A stretch of 13,886 nucleotides of DNA from DASPUH01 sp964518505 (GCA_964518505.1 CAZFGT010000055.1:1-13886), one strand, 5' to 3'. Shown: positions 1 to 8,430, numbered from the stretch's first letter. Notes: generated from the sequence alone by a model not told the origin. Made by a program: numbers and translations.

Positions 1-3
1 TCG

Positions 4-33
4 TTGACACGCTGAGCGGGCGATTGCTACAAT
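4..33 (+). promoter_or_regulatory. Sigma-70-type promoter for the str–S10–spc operon
   Basis: A perfect -35 box TTGACA (4–9) is followed after 18 nt by TACAAT (28–33), a five-of-six match to the -10 consensus. AT-rich hexamers this good are conspicuous in such GC-rich DNA. Transcription should begin near 39–42, which leaves a leader of about 150 nt before rpsL. It is the only good promoter I see in the window, so it is inferred to drive all 25 genes. Anything upstream of base 1, such as another promoter or UP element, is not visible. Confidence 0.8.
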
Positions 34-57
34 CTCCCTTCGCGGCCGCGTCCGGTC

Positions 58-89
58 GCGTGGTCGATGGTGCTCAGCACCCACCACGC
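58..89 (+). promoter_or_regulatory. Leader hairpin 1 in the rpsL 5' UTR
   Basis: An inverted repeat forms a two-part stem. GCGTGGT (58–64) pairs with ACCACGC (83–89). Inside it, GGTGC (69–73) pairs with GCACC (77–81) over a TCA loop, and a small internal loop (65–68 against 82) separates the two. That gives 12 base pairs in all. There is no T-run after it, so it does not look like an intrinsic terminator. A role in autogenous control or transcript stability is inference; I do not recognise it as a named RNA family. Confidence 0.5.
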
Positions 90-136
90 CACAGGCGACG
101 CGTGCCGACCCGCAATACGACCCGAACCTCCGGCCG

Positions 137-155
137 TGCCGCGTCCCAGGCGGCA
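137..155 (+). promoter_or_regulatory. Leader hairpin 2 upstream of the rpsL ribosome-binding site
   Basis: TGCCGC (137–142) pairs with GCGGCA (150–155) around a 7-nt loop (143–149). The stem ends 15 nt before the AAGGAG at 171–176. It could shape access to the first ribosome-binding site, but a 6-bp stem in DNA this GC-rich could arise by chance. Confidence 0.3.
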
Positions 156-170
156 GGCAGGATCCCTTGG

Positions 171-176
171 AAGGAG
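171..176 (+). promoter_or_regulatory. Shine-Dalgarno site of rpsL, fixes the GTG start
   Basis: AAGGAG lies 12 nt before the GTG at 189. It supports that GTG over an upstream in-frame ATG at 24, which lies inside the promoter and would not be on the transcript. Confidence 0.7.
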
Positions 177-188
177 CCCGCGTCACTC

Positions 189-620
189 GTGCCCACGATC
201 TCCCAGCTCGTGCGCCACGGCCGCAAGACCAAGATCCGCAAGGTCAAGGCGCCGGCCATGCGCAAGAACTGGAACAGTCTCCGGCAGCGCCAGGAGTCGA
301 TCCCGGGCGCCCCGCAGAAGCGGGGCGTCTGCCTCCAGGTGCGCACGATGACGCCCAAGAAGCCTAACTCCGCGCTGCGCAAGATCGCCCGCGTGCGCCT
401 CACCAACCAGATGGAAGTGACGGCCTACATCCCGGGCATCGGCCACAACCTGCAGGAGCACTCGGTGGTGCTGGTCCGCGGCGGCAAGGTCAAGGACCTG
501 CCGTCCGTGAAGTACCACATCATCCGCGGCACCCTCGACGCGGCCGGCGTGCGTGATCGCAAGCAGGGCCGCTCCAAGTACGGCGCGAAGGCTGCCCCGG
601 CCATCGGAGGCCGGAAGTAG
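189..620 (+). CDS. rpsL: Small-subunit ribosomal protein S12 (uS12)
   Basis: S12 sits at the decoding centre of the 30S subunit and controls codon–anticodon fidelity. The GTG start gives the canonical opening MPTISQLVR, and everything upstream in frame is unlike the family. The protein has 143 residues. The hallmark PKKPNSALRK at 56–65 contains the lysine tied to streptomycin sensitivity, and GHNLQEHS (85–92) is intact. Residues 22–41 contain an insertion of about 14 residues relative to E. coli (124 aa), resembling the longer Bacillus S12. The second streptomycin-associated loop reads KDLPSV (102–107) where the family almost always has KDLPGV. First gene after the promoter; its stop lies 1 nt before rpsG. 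Confidence 0.97.
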   Translation: MPTISQLVRHGRKTKIRKVKAPAMRKNWNSLRQRQESIPGAPQKRGVCLQVRTMTPKKPNSALRKIARVRLTNQMEVTAYIPGIGHNLQEHSVVLVRGGKVKDLPSVKYHIIRGTLDAAGVRDRKQGRSKYGAKAAPAIGGRK

Positions 621-621
621 C

Positions 622-1086
622 ATGCCCCGCCGCACCGGCACGCCCCGCAAGGCCAAGTACGCGCCGACCCTGACCCGCACCACGGACCGTTTCGTGGTCA
701 AGATCATGAAGGACGGCAAGAAGGGCCTCGCCGAGCGCATCCTGCGCCAGGCCCTCGCCCGCGCCGAAGCCTCGTCCCGCCGCCCCGGCATGGACGTGCT
801 CGAGGCCGCCCTGCGCAACGCGACGCCCATCATCGAGGTCAAGCCCCGCCGCGTCGGTGGCGCGACCTACCAGGTGCCGGTGGAGATCCGCGGCGACCGC
901 CGCGTCTCGCTCGGCGTGCGCTGGCTCGTCCAATCGGCCCGCAAGCGCTCCGGCAAGTCCATGAGCGAGAAGCTGGCGGCCGAGCTCGTCGACGCCATGA
1001 ATGGCCTCGGCGCCGCCGTCAAGCGCCGCGAGGACACCCACAAGATGGCCGAGGCCAACAAGGCCTTCAGCCATTTCAAGTGGTAG
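622..1086 (+). CDS. rpsG: Small-subunit ribosomal protein S7 (uS7)
   Basis: S7 nucleates assembly of the 30S head by binding the 3' major domain of 16S rRNA, and it lines the E site. The product is 154 residues, close to the usual 156. It opens MPRRTGTPRK and carries the S7 core KPRRVGGATYQVPVEIRG at 74–91, ending in FSHFKW. The ATG at 622 follows GGAGG (606–610) by 11 nt, and an in-frame start at 553 would add residues foreign to the family. The 1-nt spacer after rpsL leaves no room for the S7-binding control site that sits in this spacer in E. coli, so any S7 feedback must act elsewhere. Confidence 0.97.
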   Translation: MPRRTGTPRKAKYAPTLTRTTDRFVVKIMKDGKKGLAERILRQALARAEASSRRPGMDVLEAALRNATPIIEVKPRRVGGATYQVPVEIRGDRRVSLGVRWLVQSARKRSGKSMSEKLAAELVDAMNGLGAAVKRREDTHKMAEANKAFSHFKW

Positions 1087-1107
1087 TCGGCAGGACGGAC
1101 TGACCCC

Positions 1108-3198
1108 ATGGCACGCCAGGTCCCGCTCGGGCGCACCCGCAACATCGGCATCATCGCGCATATCGACGCGGGCAAGACCACCGTCACCGAGCGGATCCTC
1201 TTCTACACCAAGAAGATCTACAAGCTCGGTGAAGTCCACGAGGGCGCGGCCACGATGGACTGGATGCCGCAGGAGCAGGAGCGCGGCATCACCATCACGG
1301 CCGCGGCCACGACCGCGTTCTGGGGCGACCATCGCATCAACATCATCGATACGCCCGGGCACGTGGACTTCACCGTGGAGGTGGAGCGCAGCTTGCGCGT
1401 GCTCGACGGCGCGGTCGTCGTCTTCGATGGCGTGGCCGGCGTCGAACCGCAGTCGGAGACGGTCTGGCGCCAGGCCGACCGCTACGGTGTGCCCCGCTTC
1501 TGCTTCATCAACAAGCTCGACCGCACCGGTGCCGACTTCTGGCGCGGCGTGGACTCGATCAAGGAGCGCCTGGGCGCCAACGCCGTGCCGGTGCAGGTCC
1601 CCATCGGACGCGAGGAGGGCTTCCTCGGCGTCATCGACCTGGTGCGCATGAAGGCTGTCTACTACCGCGACGACCTGGGCAACCAGATCGAGGTGACGGA
1701 CATCCCGGCCGAGCTACTGGCCGACGCCCAGGTCCACCACACCCACCTGGTGGAGGCCGTCGCCGAGATGGACGACGAGCTGACCCACAAGTACCTGGAG
1801 GGCCACGAGTTCACGGAGGAGGAGCTCAAGCGCGGCCTGCGCCTTGGCACGCTCCAGAACCGCATCGTGCCCGTGCTCACCGGCTCGGCCCTCAAGAACA
1901 AGGGCATCCAGGCGGTGCTCGACGCGGTGGTCGATTACCTGCCCTCGCCCCTCGACGTGCCGCCCATGATCGGTCTGGATCCGCGCACCGGCCGCGAGGT
2001 CCTGCGCACCGTGTCCGACGACGAGCCCTTCTCCGCCCTGGTCTTCAAGATCGCCGCCGACCCCTTCGTGGGCAAGCTGGCCTTCTTCCGCGTCTACTCC
2101 GGCACGCTGACCTCCGGCTCGTACGTGCTCAACGCCACGAAGGGCAAGAAGGAGCGGCTGGGCCGCATCCTGCAGATGCACGCCAACCATCGCGAGGAGA
2201 TCGACGCCGTCTACGCCGGCGACATCGCCGCCGCGGTCGGGCTCAAGGAGTCCTTCACCGGCGACACCCTGAGTGACCCCGACCACCCCGTGATCCTGGA
2301 GTCGATGACCTTCCCCGAGCCGGTCATCGAGGTGGCCATCGAGCCCAAGACGAAGGCCGACCAGGACAAGCTCGGCGTGGCCCTCCAGCGCCTGGCGGAG
2401 GAGGACCCTACCTTCCGCGTCCAGACCAACGAGGAGACCGGCCAGACGCTCATCGCCGGCATGGGCGAGCTGCACCTCGACGTGCTCGTCGACCGCATGG
2501 TCCGCGAGTTCCACGTCGCGGCCAACGTGGGCAAGCCCCAGGTGTCCTACCGCGAGACGATCCGCCGCGCCGCCGAAGGCAATGGGCGCTACGTCCGCCA
2601 GACGGGCGGCAAGGGCCAGTACGGCCACGCCGTCATCAAGCTCGAGCCCAACGAGAAGGGCGCCGGCTACCAGTTCATCGACAAGATCGTCGGCGGGACC
2701 ATCCCGCGCGAGTACATCAAGCCCGTCGATGCCGGCATCCGCGAGGCGCTGCAGACCGGTATCTACGCCGGCTATCCGGTCGTCGACGTCAAGGTCACCC
2801 TCCACGACGGCTCGTTCCACGAGGTCGACTCGTCGGAGATGGCCTTCAAGATCGCCGGCTCACTGGCCATCAAGGACGCCTTCCAGCGCGCCGACCCGGT
2901 CATCCTGGAGCCGGTCATGAAGGTCGAGGCCACCATGCCCGAGGCGTTCATGGGCGATGTCATCGGCGACCTCAATAGCCGCCGCGGCCACATCGACGCG
3001 ATGGAGGCCCGCGGGGAGGGCCAGCACCGCACCCAGGTGGTGCGTGCCTTCGTGCCGCTGGCCCAGATGTTCGGCTACGCCACCGACCTGCGGTCCATGA
3101 CGCAGGGCCGGGCGACCTACTCCATGGAGTTCTCGCACTACGCAGAAGTCCCATCCAGCATCACGAGCGAGCTGGTCCAGAAGTCCAAGGTCGGCTGA
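1108..3198 (+). CDS. fusA: Translation elongation factor G (EF-G)
   Basis: EF-G is the GTPase that drives tRNA–mRNA translocation and helps recycle ribosomes. It has 696 residues, the standard length for class I EF-G. In the G domain, AHIDAGKT is at 17–24 (P-loop), RGITIT at 59–64 (switch I), DTPGH at 81–85 with catalytic His85, NKLD at 135–138 and GSALKNKG at 259–266. Domain III carries GELHLDVLVDRM (453–464). Domain IV has GGKGQYGHAVI (500–510) and the tip-loop region FHEVDSSE (570–577). The C-terminal domain has GYATDLRSMTQGRATYSMEF (656–675). A weak AGGA (1092–1095) precedes the ATG. The intact GTPase and domain IV loops argue for the translocating class over EFG-II. Confidence 0.98.
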   Translation: MARQVPLGRTRNIGIIAHIDAGKTTVTERILFYTKKIYKLGEVHEGAATMDWMPQEQERGITITAAATTAFWGDHRINIIDTPGHVDFTVEVERSLRVLDGAVVVFDGVAGVEPQSETVWRQADRYGVPRFCFINKLDRTGADFWRGVDSIKERLGANAVPVQVPIGREEGFLGVIDLVRMKAVYYRDDLGNQIEVTDIPAELLADAQVHHTHLVEAVAEMDDELTHKYLEGHEFTEEELKRGLRLGTLQNRIVPVLTGSALKNKGIQAVLDAVVDYLPSPLDVPPMIGLDPRTGREVLRTVSDDEPFSALVFKIAADPFVGKLAFFRVYSGTLTSGSYVLNATKGKKERLGRILQMHANHREEIDAVYAGDIAAAVGLKESFTGDTLSDPDHPVILESMTFPEPVIEVAIEPKTKADQDKLGVALQRLAEEDPTFRVQTNEETGQTLIAGMGELHLDVLVDRMVREFHVAANVGKPQVSYRETIRRAAEGNGRYVRQTGGKGQYGHAVIKLEPNEKGAGYQFIDKIVGGTIPREYIKPVDAGIREALQTGIYAGYPVVDVKVTLHDGSFHEVDSSEMAFKIAGSLAIKDAFQRADPVILEPVMKVEATMPEAFMGDVIGDLNSRRGHIDAMEARGEGQHRTQVVRAFVPLAQMFGYATDLRSMTQGRATYSMEFSHYAEVPSSITSELVQKSKVG

Positions 3199-3213
3199 GG
3201 AGCAAGTAGGCAG

Positions 3214-4410
<1,197 letters not shown>

Positions 4411-4414
4411 CAGC

Positions 4415-4723
4415 GTGGCGAAGCAGCGGATCCGCATCCGCCTCAAGGCCTACGACCACCGGCTGCTGGATCAGTCCGCCCTCCAGATCGTGGAGACGGC
4501 CCAGCGCACGGGCGCCGACGTCGTCGGGCCGGTCCCGCTGCCGACCCACATCGAGAAGTTCACCGTGCTCCGCTCGCCGTTCATCGACAAGGACAGCCGG
4601 GAGCAGTTCGAGATCCGCACCCACAAGCGGCTCATCGACATCCTGGACCCCTCGTCGAAGACGGTCGACGCCCTGATGCGACTCTCGCTTGCCGCGGGCG
4701 TCGACATCGAGATCAAGATGTGA
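4415..4723 (+). CDS. rpsJ: Small-subunit ribosomal protein S10 (uS10, NusE)
   Basis: S10 is a 30S head protein that doubles as NusE, the NusB partner in antitermination and transcription–translation coupling. The product is 102 residues, as usual. It opens QRIRIRLKAYDHRLLDQS (4–21), contains the diagnostic EIRTHKRLIDI (66–76) and ends in the conserved TVDALMRL–LAAGVDIEI. The start is GTG, with GGAG (4404–4407) 7 nt upstream inside the end of tuf. In E. coli this gene begins its own operon behind a long L4-responsive leader. Here it lies 4 nt after tuf, so it is co-transcribed with the str genes. Confidence 0.97.
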   Translation: MAKQRIRIRLKAYDHRLLDQSALQIVETAQRTGADVVGPVPLPTHIEKFTVLRSPFIDKDSREQFEIRTHKRLIDILDPSSKTVDALMRLSLAAGVDIEIKM

Positions 4724-4730
4724 TGCGGCC

Positions 4731-5339
4731 ATGAGCATCGGATTGATCGGCCGCAAGGTCGGCATGACCCAGATCTTCGCCGCGGATGGCACGCTCGTGC
4801 CCGTCTCCGTGGTGCGCGTCGAGCCCAACACCGTGACCGCCGTGCGCACCTCCTCACGCGACGGCTACACCGCCGTGCAGCTCGGCACCGGCACCGCCCG
4901 CCACCTGACCAAGCCGCGCCTTGGCCAGCTGACGGACCTGCCGCGCGTGCGCGACACGCGCGAGTTCCGCGTCGCCGACGTGAGCGAGTTCGAGGTCGGC
5001 CAGACCCTGGACGCGACGCTCTTCGCCGCAGGCGACGTGGTCGACGCCATCGGCGTCAGCAAGGGCCGCGGCTTCTCCGGCACGGTCAAGCGCCACCACT
5101 TCCACCGCGGCCCGGAGACCCACGGCTCCGACTCGCACCGCCAGCCCGGGTCGATCGGCGCGGGCACGTCCCCCGGCCACGTCCTCAAGGGCACCCGCAT
5201 GGCCGGCCATATGGGCCACGCCCGGACGACCGTCAAGAAGCTGACCATCGTGCGGGCCGACGCTGACGCCAACCTGCTCCTGGTGCGGGGTGCCGTGCCC
5301 GGTCACCGGGGCTCCCTCGTGCTCATCAGGAAGGCCTGA
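4731..5339 (+). CDS. rplC: Large-subunit ribosomal protein L3 (uL3)
   Basis: L3 starts 50S assembly and extends a loop toward the peptidyl-transferase centre. The product has 202 residues. It opens MSIGLIGRKVGMTQIF, the typical L3 start, which selects the ATG at 4731 over an in-frame site at 4689 inside rpsJ. The family signature is GRGFSGTVKRHHF (112–124), followed by HGSDSHRQPGSIG (131–143). The tip reads MAGHMG (157–162), with His160 where E. coli L3 has the Gln that PrmB methylates. I see no clear Shine-Dalgarno site, and the gene starts 7 nt after rpsJ, so translational coupling is likely. Confidence 0.97.
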   Translation: MSIGLIGRKVGMTQIFAADGTLVPVSVVRVEPNTVTAVRTSSRDGYTAVQLGTGTARHLTKPRLGQLTDLPRVRDTREFRVADVSEFEVGQTLDATLFAAGDVVDAIGVSKGRGFSGTVKRHHFHRGPETHGSDSHRQPGSIGAGTSPGHVLKGTRMAGHMGHARTTVKKLTIVRADADANLLLVRGAVPGHRGSLVLIRKA

Positions 5340-5342
5340 GCG

Positions 5343-5966
5343 ATGCCCTCCACGACCCTCTACACGAAGCTCGGCGAGGCCGTCGGCACGGTCGACCTCC
5401 CCGAAGCCCTCTTCGGCGCCCCGGTCAACACGGCCGTGCTGCATCAGGTCGTGACCGCGCAGCTGGCCGGCCGCCACCTGGGCACCCACGACACCAAGAC
5501 CCGCGGCGAGGTCCGTGGCGGCGGCCGCAAGCCGTACCGCCAGAAGGGCACCGGCCGGGCCCGCCAGGGCCACCAGACCGCGCCGCACTTCCGTGGCGGC
5601 GGGGTGGTCTTCGGGCCGCATCCGCGCTCGTACGCCCAGCGCCTGCCGCGCAAGATGAAGCAGCTCGCCCTGCGTGGCGCGCTGACCTCCAAGCTCGGCG
5701 ACCAGGCCCTTCGGGTGATCGACGCCTTCGGCCTCGAGCAGATCAAGACCCGCGACTTCGCCGGGATCCTGACCGCGGTCAAGGCCAGCGGCCGGATCCT
5801 CGTCGTCGCTCCGGGCAGCGACGAGCGGCTCCACCTCTCCTCGCGCAACCTGCCCACGGTGACCGTGATCCGGGCCGACTCGCTCAACGTCGTCGACCTG
5901 CTCAACGCGGACGTGGTCGTGATCGAACAGCCGGCCCTGGCCCGGATGCAGGAGGTCTACGGATGA
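5343..5966 (+). CDS. rplD: Large-subunit ribosomal protein L4 (uL4)
   Basis: L4 binds 23S rRNA domain I, and its long loop forms part of the exit-tunnel constriction next to L22. The product is 207 residues against 201 in E. coli. The loop is clear at 51–92, including GRKPYRQKGTGRARQG (61–76) and FRGGGVVFGPHPRSY (83–97), the region linked to macrolide resistance. AGGAAGG (5328–5334) lies 8 nt before the ATG. In E. coli L4 also represses the S10 operon through an S10 leader; that leader is absent here. The stop overlaps the rplW start in an ATGA. Confidence 0.97.
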   Translation: MPSTTLYTKLGEAVGTVDLPEALFGAPVNTAVLHQVVTAQLAGRHLGTHDTKTRGEVRGGGRKPYRQKGTGRARQGHQTAPHFRGGGVVFGPHPRSYAQRLPRKMKQLALRGALTSKLGDQALRVIDAFGLEQIKTRDFAGILTAVKASGRILVVAPGSDERLHLSSRNLPTVTVIRADSLNVVDLLNADVVVIEQPALARMQEVYG

Positions 5967-6265
5967 GTCTCACCGCTCACGAGGTCATCCTCCGGCCGGT
6001 GATCAGCGAGAAGTCGATGGACGAGGCCGGCCACGGCAAGTACACCTTCGCCGTCCATGGCGATGCCAACAAGATCATGATCAAGAGCGCGGTCGAGGAG
6101 CTGTTCAAGGTCAACGTCACGGGCGTCAACGTCCTGACCACGAAGGCCAAGGAGAAGCGCCGCGGGACGAAGCGCGGCCGGATCAGCGGCTTCACGACCC
6201 CCTGGCGCAAGGCGATCGTCACCCTGGCCGCCGGCCAGAAGATCGAATTCTTCGAGGGGGTCTGA
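5963..6265 (+). CDS. rplW: Large-subunit ribosomal protein L23 (uL23)
   Basis: L23 sits at the tunnel exit and docks signal recognition particle and trigger factor. The product is 100 residues. The opening EVILRPVISEKSM (7–19) and the later KRRGTKRGRISGFTTPWRKA (65–84) match the bacterial family, including the basic loop that contacts 23S domain III. The ATG overlaps the rplD stop (ATGA). A strong AGGAGG (5950–5955) sits 7 nt upstream, so it can initiate independently as well as by coupling. Confidence 0.96.
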   Translation: MSLTAHEVILRPVISEKSMDEAGHGKYTFAVHGDANKIMIKSAVEELFKVNVTGVNVLTTKAKEKRRGTKRGRISGFTTPWRKAIVTLAAGQKIEFFEGV

Positions 6266-6267
6266 CG

Positions 6268-7098
6268 ATGGCCCTGCGTACCTACAAGCCGACCTCGCCC
6301 GGCCTTCGGGGCATGACCCGATCGACGTTCGAGGAGATCACCACCCGCGAGCCGCACAAGCCGCTGCTCGAGGCCCAGGTCCGCGGCTCCGGCCGCAACA
6401 ACCAGGGCCGGCTCACCGTCCGCCACCGCGGCGGCGGCGAGAAGCAGCACTACCGCCGGATCGACTTCAAGCGCGACAAGGTCGGCGTGCCGGCCCGCCT
6501 CGCCACGATCGAGTACGACCCCAACCGTTCGGCCCGGATCGGCCTGCTCCACTACCGCGACGGCGAGAAGCGCTACATGCTCCTGCCCCACGGCCTGAAG
6601 GTCGGCGACGTGATCGTCTCCGGGCCCGAGGCCGAGGCCCGGGTGGGCAACGCCCTGCCGATCGCCAACATCCCGCTGGGCACCACGATCCACAACATCG
6701 AGCTGGTGCCCGGCAAGGGCGGCCAGATCGTGCGCTCGGCCGGCGTCGCCGCCCAGCTGCTGGCCAAGGAGGGCGACTACGCCCAGGTCCGGCTGCCCTC
6801 GGGCGAGGTCCGCCGGGTGAGCATCAAGTGCATGGCCACGATCGGCCAGGTCAGCAACCTCGACCACGAGAACCAGAACCTGGGCAAGGCCGGGCGGGCC
6901 CGCCATCTCGGCCAGCGGCCGGAAGTCCGCGGCGTCGTGATGAACCCGCGCGACCATCCCCACGGCGGCGGCGAGGGCAAGTCGCCCACCGGCATGCCGC
7001 CCAAGACGCCCTGGGGCAAGCCGGCCATGGGCTATCGCACTCGGCGCAACAAGACGACGGGCCGCCTCATCGTGCGCTCGCGGCATCGCAAGAGCTAG
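6268..7098 (+). CDS. rplB: Large-subunit ribosomal protein L2 (uL2)
   Basis: L2 is needed for 50S assembly and subunit joining, and it lies beside the peptidyl-transferase centre. The product is 276 residues, a typical length. It contains GRNNQGRLTVRHRGGGEKQH (42–61) and the near-invariant MNPRDHPHGGGEG (225–237), whose two histidines are the residues long discussed in peptidyl transfer. The C-terminal PWGKPAMGYRTRRNK segment and basic tail are complete. GAGGGGG (6254–6260) precedes the ATG by 7 nt, and the gene begins 2 nt after rplW. Confidence 0.98.
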   Translation: MALRTYKPTSPGLRGMTRSTFEEITTREPHKPLLEAQVRGSGRNNQGRLTVRHRGGGEKQHYRRIDFKRDKVGVPARLATIEYDPNRSARIGLLHYRDGEKRYMLLPHGLKVGDVIVSGPEAEARVGNALPIANIPLGTTIHNIELVPGKGGQIVRSAGVAAQLLAKEGDYAQVRLPSGEVRRVSIKCMATIGQVSNLDHENQNLGKAGRARHLGQRPEVRGVVMNPRDHPHGGGEGKSPTGMPPKTPWGKPAMGYRTRRNKTTGRLIVRSRHRKS

Positions 7099-7112
7099 GC
7101 GGAGGAGGTCGC

Positions 7113-7397
7113 ATGTCTCGCTCGCTCAAGAAGGGCCCCTTCGTCGAGGCTCGACTCCTGGGCCGCATCCAGGAGATGAACAAGCGCAACGAGCGCAAGG
7201 TCCTCAAGACCTGGTCGCGCGCCAGCGTCATCTTCCCCGACTTCATCGGCCACACCGTGGCCGTCTACAACGGCAAGAAGCACATCCCGGTGTACGTCAC
7301 CGAGAACATGGTCGGCCACCGGCTCGGCGAGTTCTCGCCGACCCGCACCTTCCGTGGTCATGGCAAGCACACCGAGCGCTCCGCGGCGCTGAAGTAG
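7113..7397 (+). CDS. rpsS: Small-subunit ribosomal protein S19 (uS19)
   Basis: S19 forms a head complex with S13 and contacts A-site tRNA and the subunit bridge. The product is 94 residues. It opens MSRSLKKGPFVEARLL and carries the signature TWSRASVIFPDFIGHTVAVY (33–52), KKHIPVYVTENMVGHRLGEF (55–74) and PTRTFRGH. The ATG at 7113 follows GGAGGAGG (7101–7108), the strongest ribosome-binding site in the window. A longer in-frame reading from 6828 would run inside rplB and is rejected. Confidence 0.97.
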   Translation: MSRSLKKGPFVEARLLGRIQEMNKRNERKVLKTWSRASVIFPDFIGHTVAVYNGKKHIPVYVTENMVGHRLGEFSPTRTFRGHGKHTERSAALK

Positions 7398-7405
7398 AGG
7401 TTTCC

Positions 7406-7747
7406 GTGCGCATCTCCGCCACCGCCCGGTACATCCGCCACTCGACCCGCAAGACGCGGCTGGTGACGGCGACCATCGTCGGCCGTCCCGCCGACGAGGC
7501 CGCCGCCCTGCTGCAGTTCATGCCGCAGCCGGTCGCCCGCGACGTGGCCAAGGTGCTCCACAGCGCCGTGGCGAACGCGGAGAACAACCACGATCTCTCG
7601 GCCGATGACCTCTTCGTCTTCGCCGCGCGGGCCGACGAAGGGCCGCACACCCTCAAGCGCTGGCGGCCGCGGGCGCAGGGCCGGGCGTTCCCCATCCACA
7701 AGCCGATGACGCACATCACCGTCGTCGTCGAGAACCGGGAGGCCTGA
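7406..7747 (+). CDS. rplV: Large-subunit ribosomal protein L22 (uL22)
   Basis: L22 contacts all six 23S domains, and its beta-hairpin lines the exit tunnel opposite L4. The product is 113 residues. It opens ISATARYIRHSTRKTRLV and has the family core SAVANAENNHDL (53–64). The hairpin spans about 78–104 with the conserved LKRWRPRAQGRA (83–94). It then reads IHKPMTHITVVV where many homologues have KRTSHITVVV, a modest change beside the macrolide-linked tip. The start is GTG, with AGAGG (7396–7400) 5 nt upstream. Confidence 0.96.
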   Translation: MRISATARYIRHSTRKTRLVTATIVGRPADEAAALLQFMPQPVARDVAKVLHSAVANAENNHDLSADDLFVFAARADEGPHTLKRWRPRAQGRAFPIHKPMTHITVVVENREA

Positions 7748-7750
7748 GCG

Positions 7751-8428
7751 ATGGGTCACAAGGTCCATCCCAACGGCTTCCGGCTGGGCGTCTCGCGCAC
7801 CTGGAACGCCAAGTGGTACGCCGATCGCGACTACACGGCGCTGCTCCAGGAGGACATCGCCATCCGCAAGCTGGTCGGCCAGCGGCTGGCCAACGCCAGC
7901 GTCAGCCAGGTCGAGATCGAGCGGGGCATCAACCACGTCACGGTCACCATCCATACGGCCAAGCCGGGCATCGTCATCGGCAAGGGCGGGGCCAACGTGG
8001 AGGCGCTGCGCCAGCAGATCGGCAAGCTCAGCAGCCACAAGGTCAAGCTGGAGATCCGCGAGATCCGCCAGCCGGAGCTTGACGCGGTGCTCGTGGCGGC
8101 CAACATCGCCCAGCAGCTCAGCCGGCGCATCGCCTTCCGCAAGGCCATGAAGCAGGCCATCCAGCGGACCATGAAAGCCGGCGCCAAGGGCGTCAAGATC
8201 GCCGTCGCCGGCCGCCTTGGTGGATCGGAGATGGCGCGCCGCGAGTGGGAGCGCGACGGGCGCATCCCCCTTGGCACGCTGCGCGCCGACATCAGCTACG
8301 GCCAGGTCCATGCTCACACCACGTACGGCCGCATCGGGGTCAAGGTGTGGATCTACCGCGGCGACGTGATGCCCGAGCGGCATGCGCCGCATGAGGCCAC
8401 GGCGACCGCCGCGGCCGCGGGGGCCTGA
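7751..8428 (+). CDS. rpsC: Small-subunit ribosomal protein S3 (uS3)
   Basis: S3 is part of the mRNA entry site on the 30S and contributes to mRNA helicase activity. The product is 225 residues. It opens MGHKVHPNGFRLG and has a type II KH domain with the RNA-binding loop VIGKGGANVE (75–84). The C-terminal domain has AGRLGGSEMARREWERDGRI (153–172) and PLGTLRADISYG, then the basic YGRIGVKVWIYRGD. It ends with a short Ala/Thr tail. GGGAGG (7737–7742) sits 8 nt before the ATG, 3 nt after rplV. Confidence 0.97.
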   Translation: MGHKVHPNGFRLGVSRTWNAKWYADRDYTALLQEDIAIRKLVGQRLANASVSQVEIERGINHVTVTIHTAKPGIVIGKGGANVEALRQQIGKLSSHKVKLEIREIRQPELDAVLVAANIAQQLSRRIAFRKAMKQAIQRTMKAGAKGVKIAVAGRLGGSEMARREWERDGRIPLGTLRADISYGQVHAHTTYGRIGVKVWIYRGDVMPERHAPHEATATAAAAGA

Positions 8429-8430
8429 GC

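Noticed and set aside
24..188. In-frame N-terminal extension of rpsL starting at ATG 24
   Set aside because: The ATG overlaps the -10 region, so it would not be on the transcript. The 55 added residues are not S12-like, while GTG 189 gives the canonical start behind a Shine-Dalgarno site.
67..351. Possible leader peptide or upstream reading frame beginning at ATG 67
   Set aside because: It runs far into rpsL in another frame, has low-complexity Arg/Pro/Ser composition and no ribosome-binding site. It is a shadow of GC-rich coding DNA.
1714..2820. Reverse-strand open frame of 368 codons opposite fusA
   Set aside because: Mirror frame of the EF-G coding sequence with no family features and no promoter or ribosome-binding site.
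5977..7086. Reverse-strand open frame of 369 codons opposite rplW and rplB
   Set aside because: Fully covered by two certain genes on the other strand. Its length is explained by scarce AT-rich stop codons in this GC-rich DNA.
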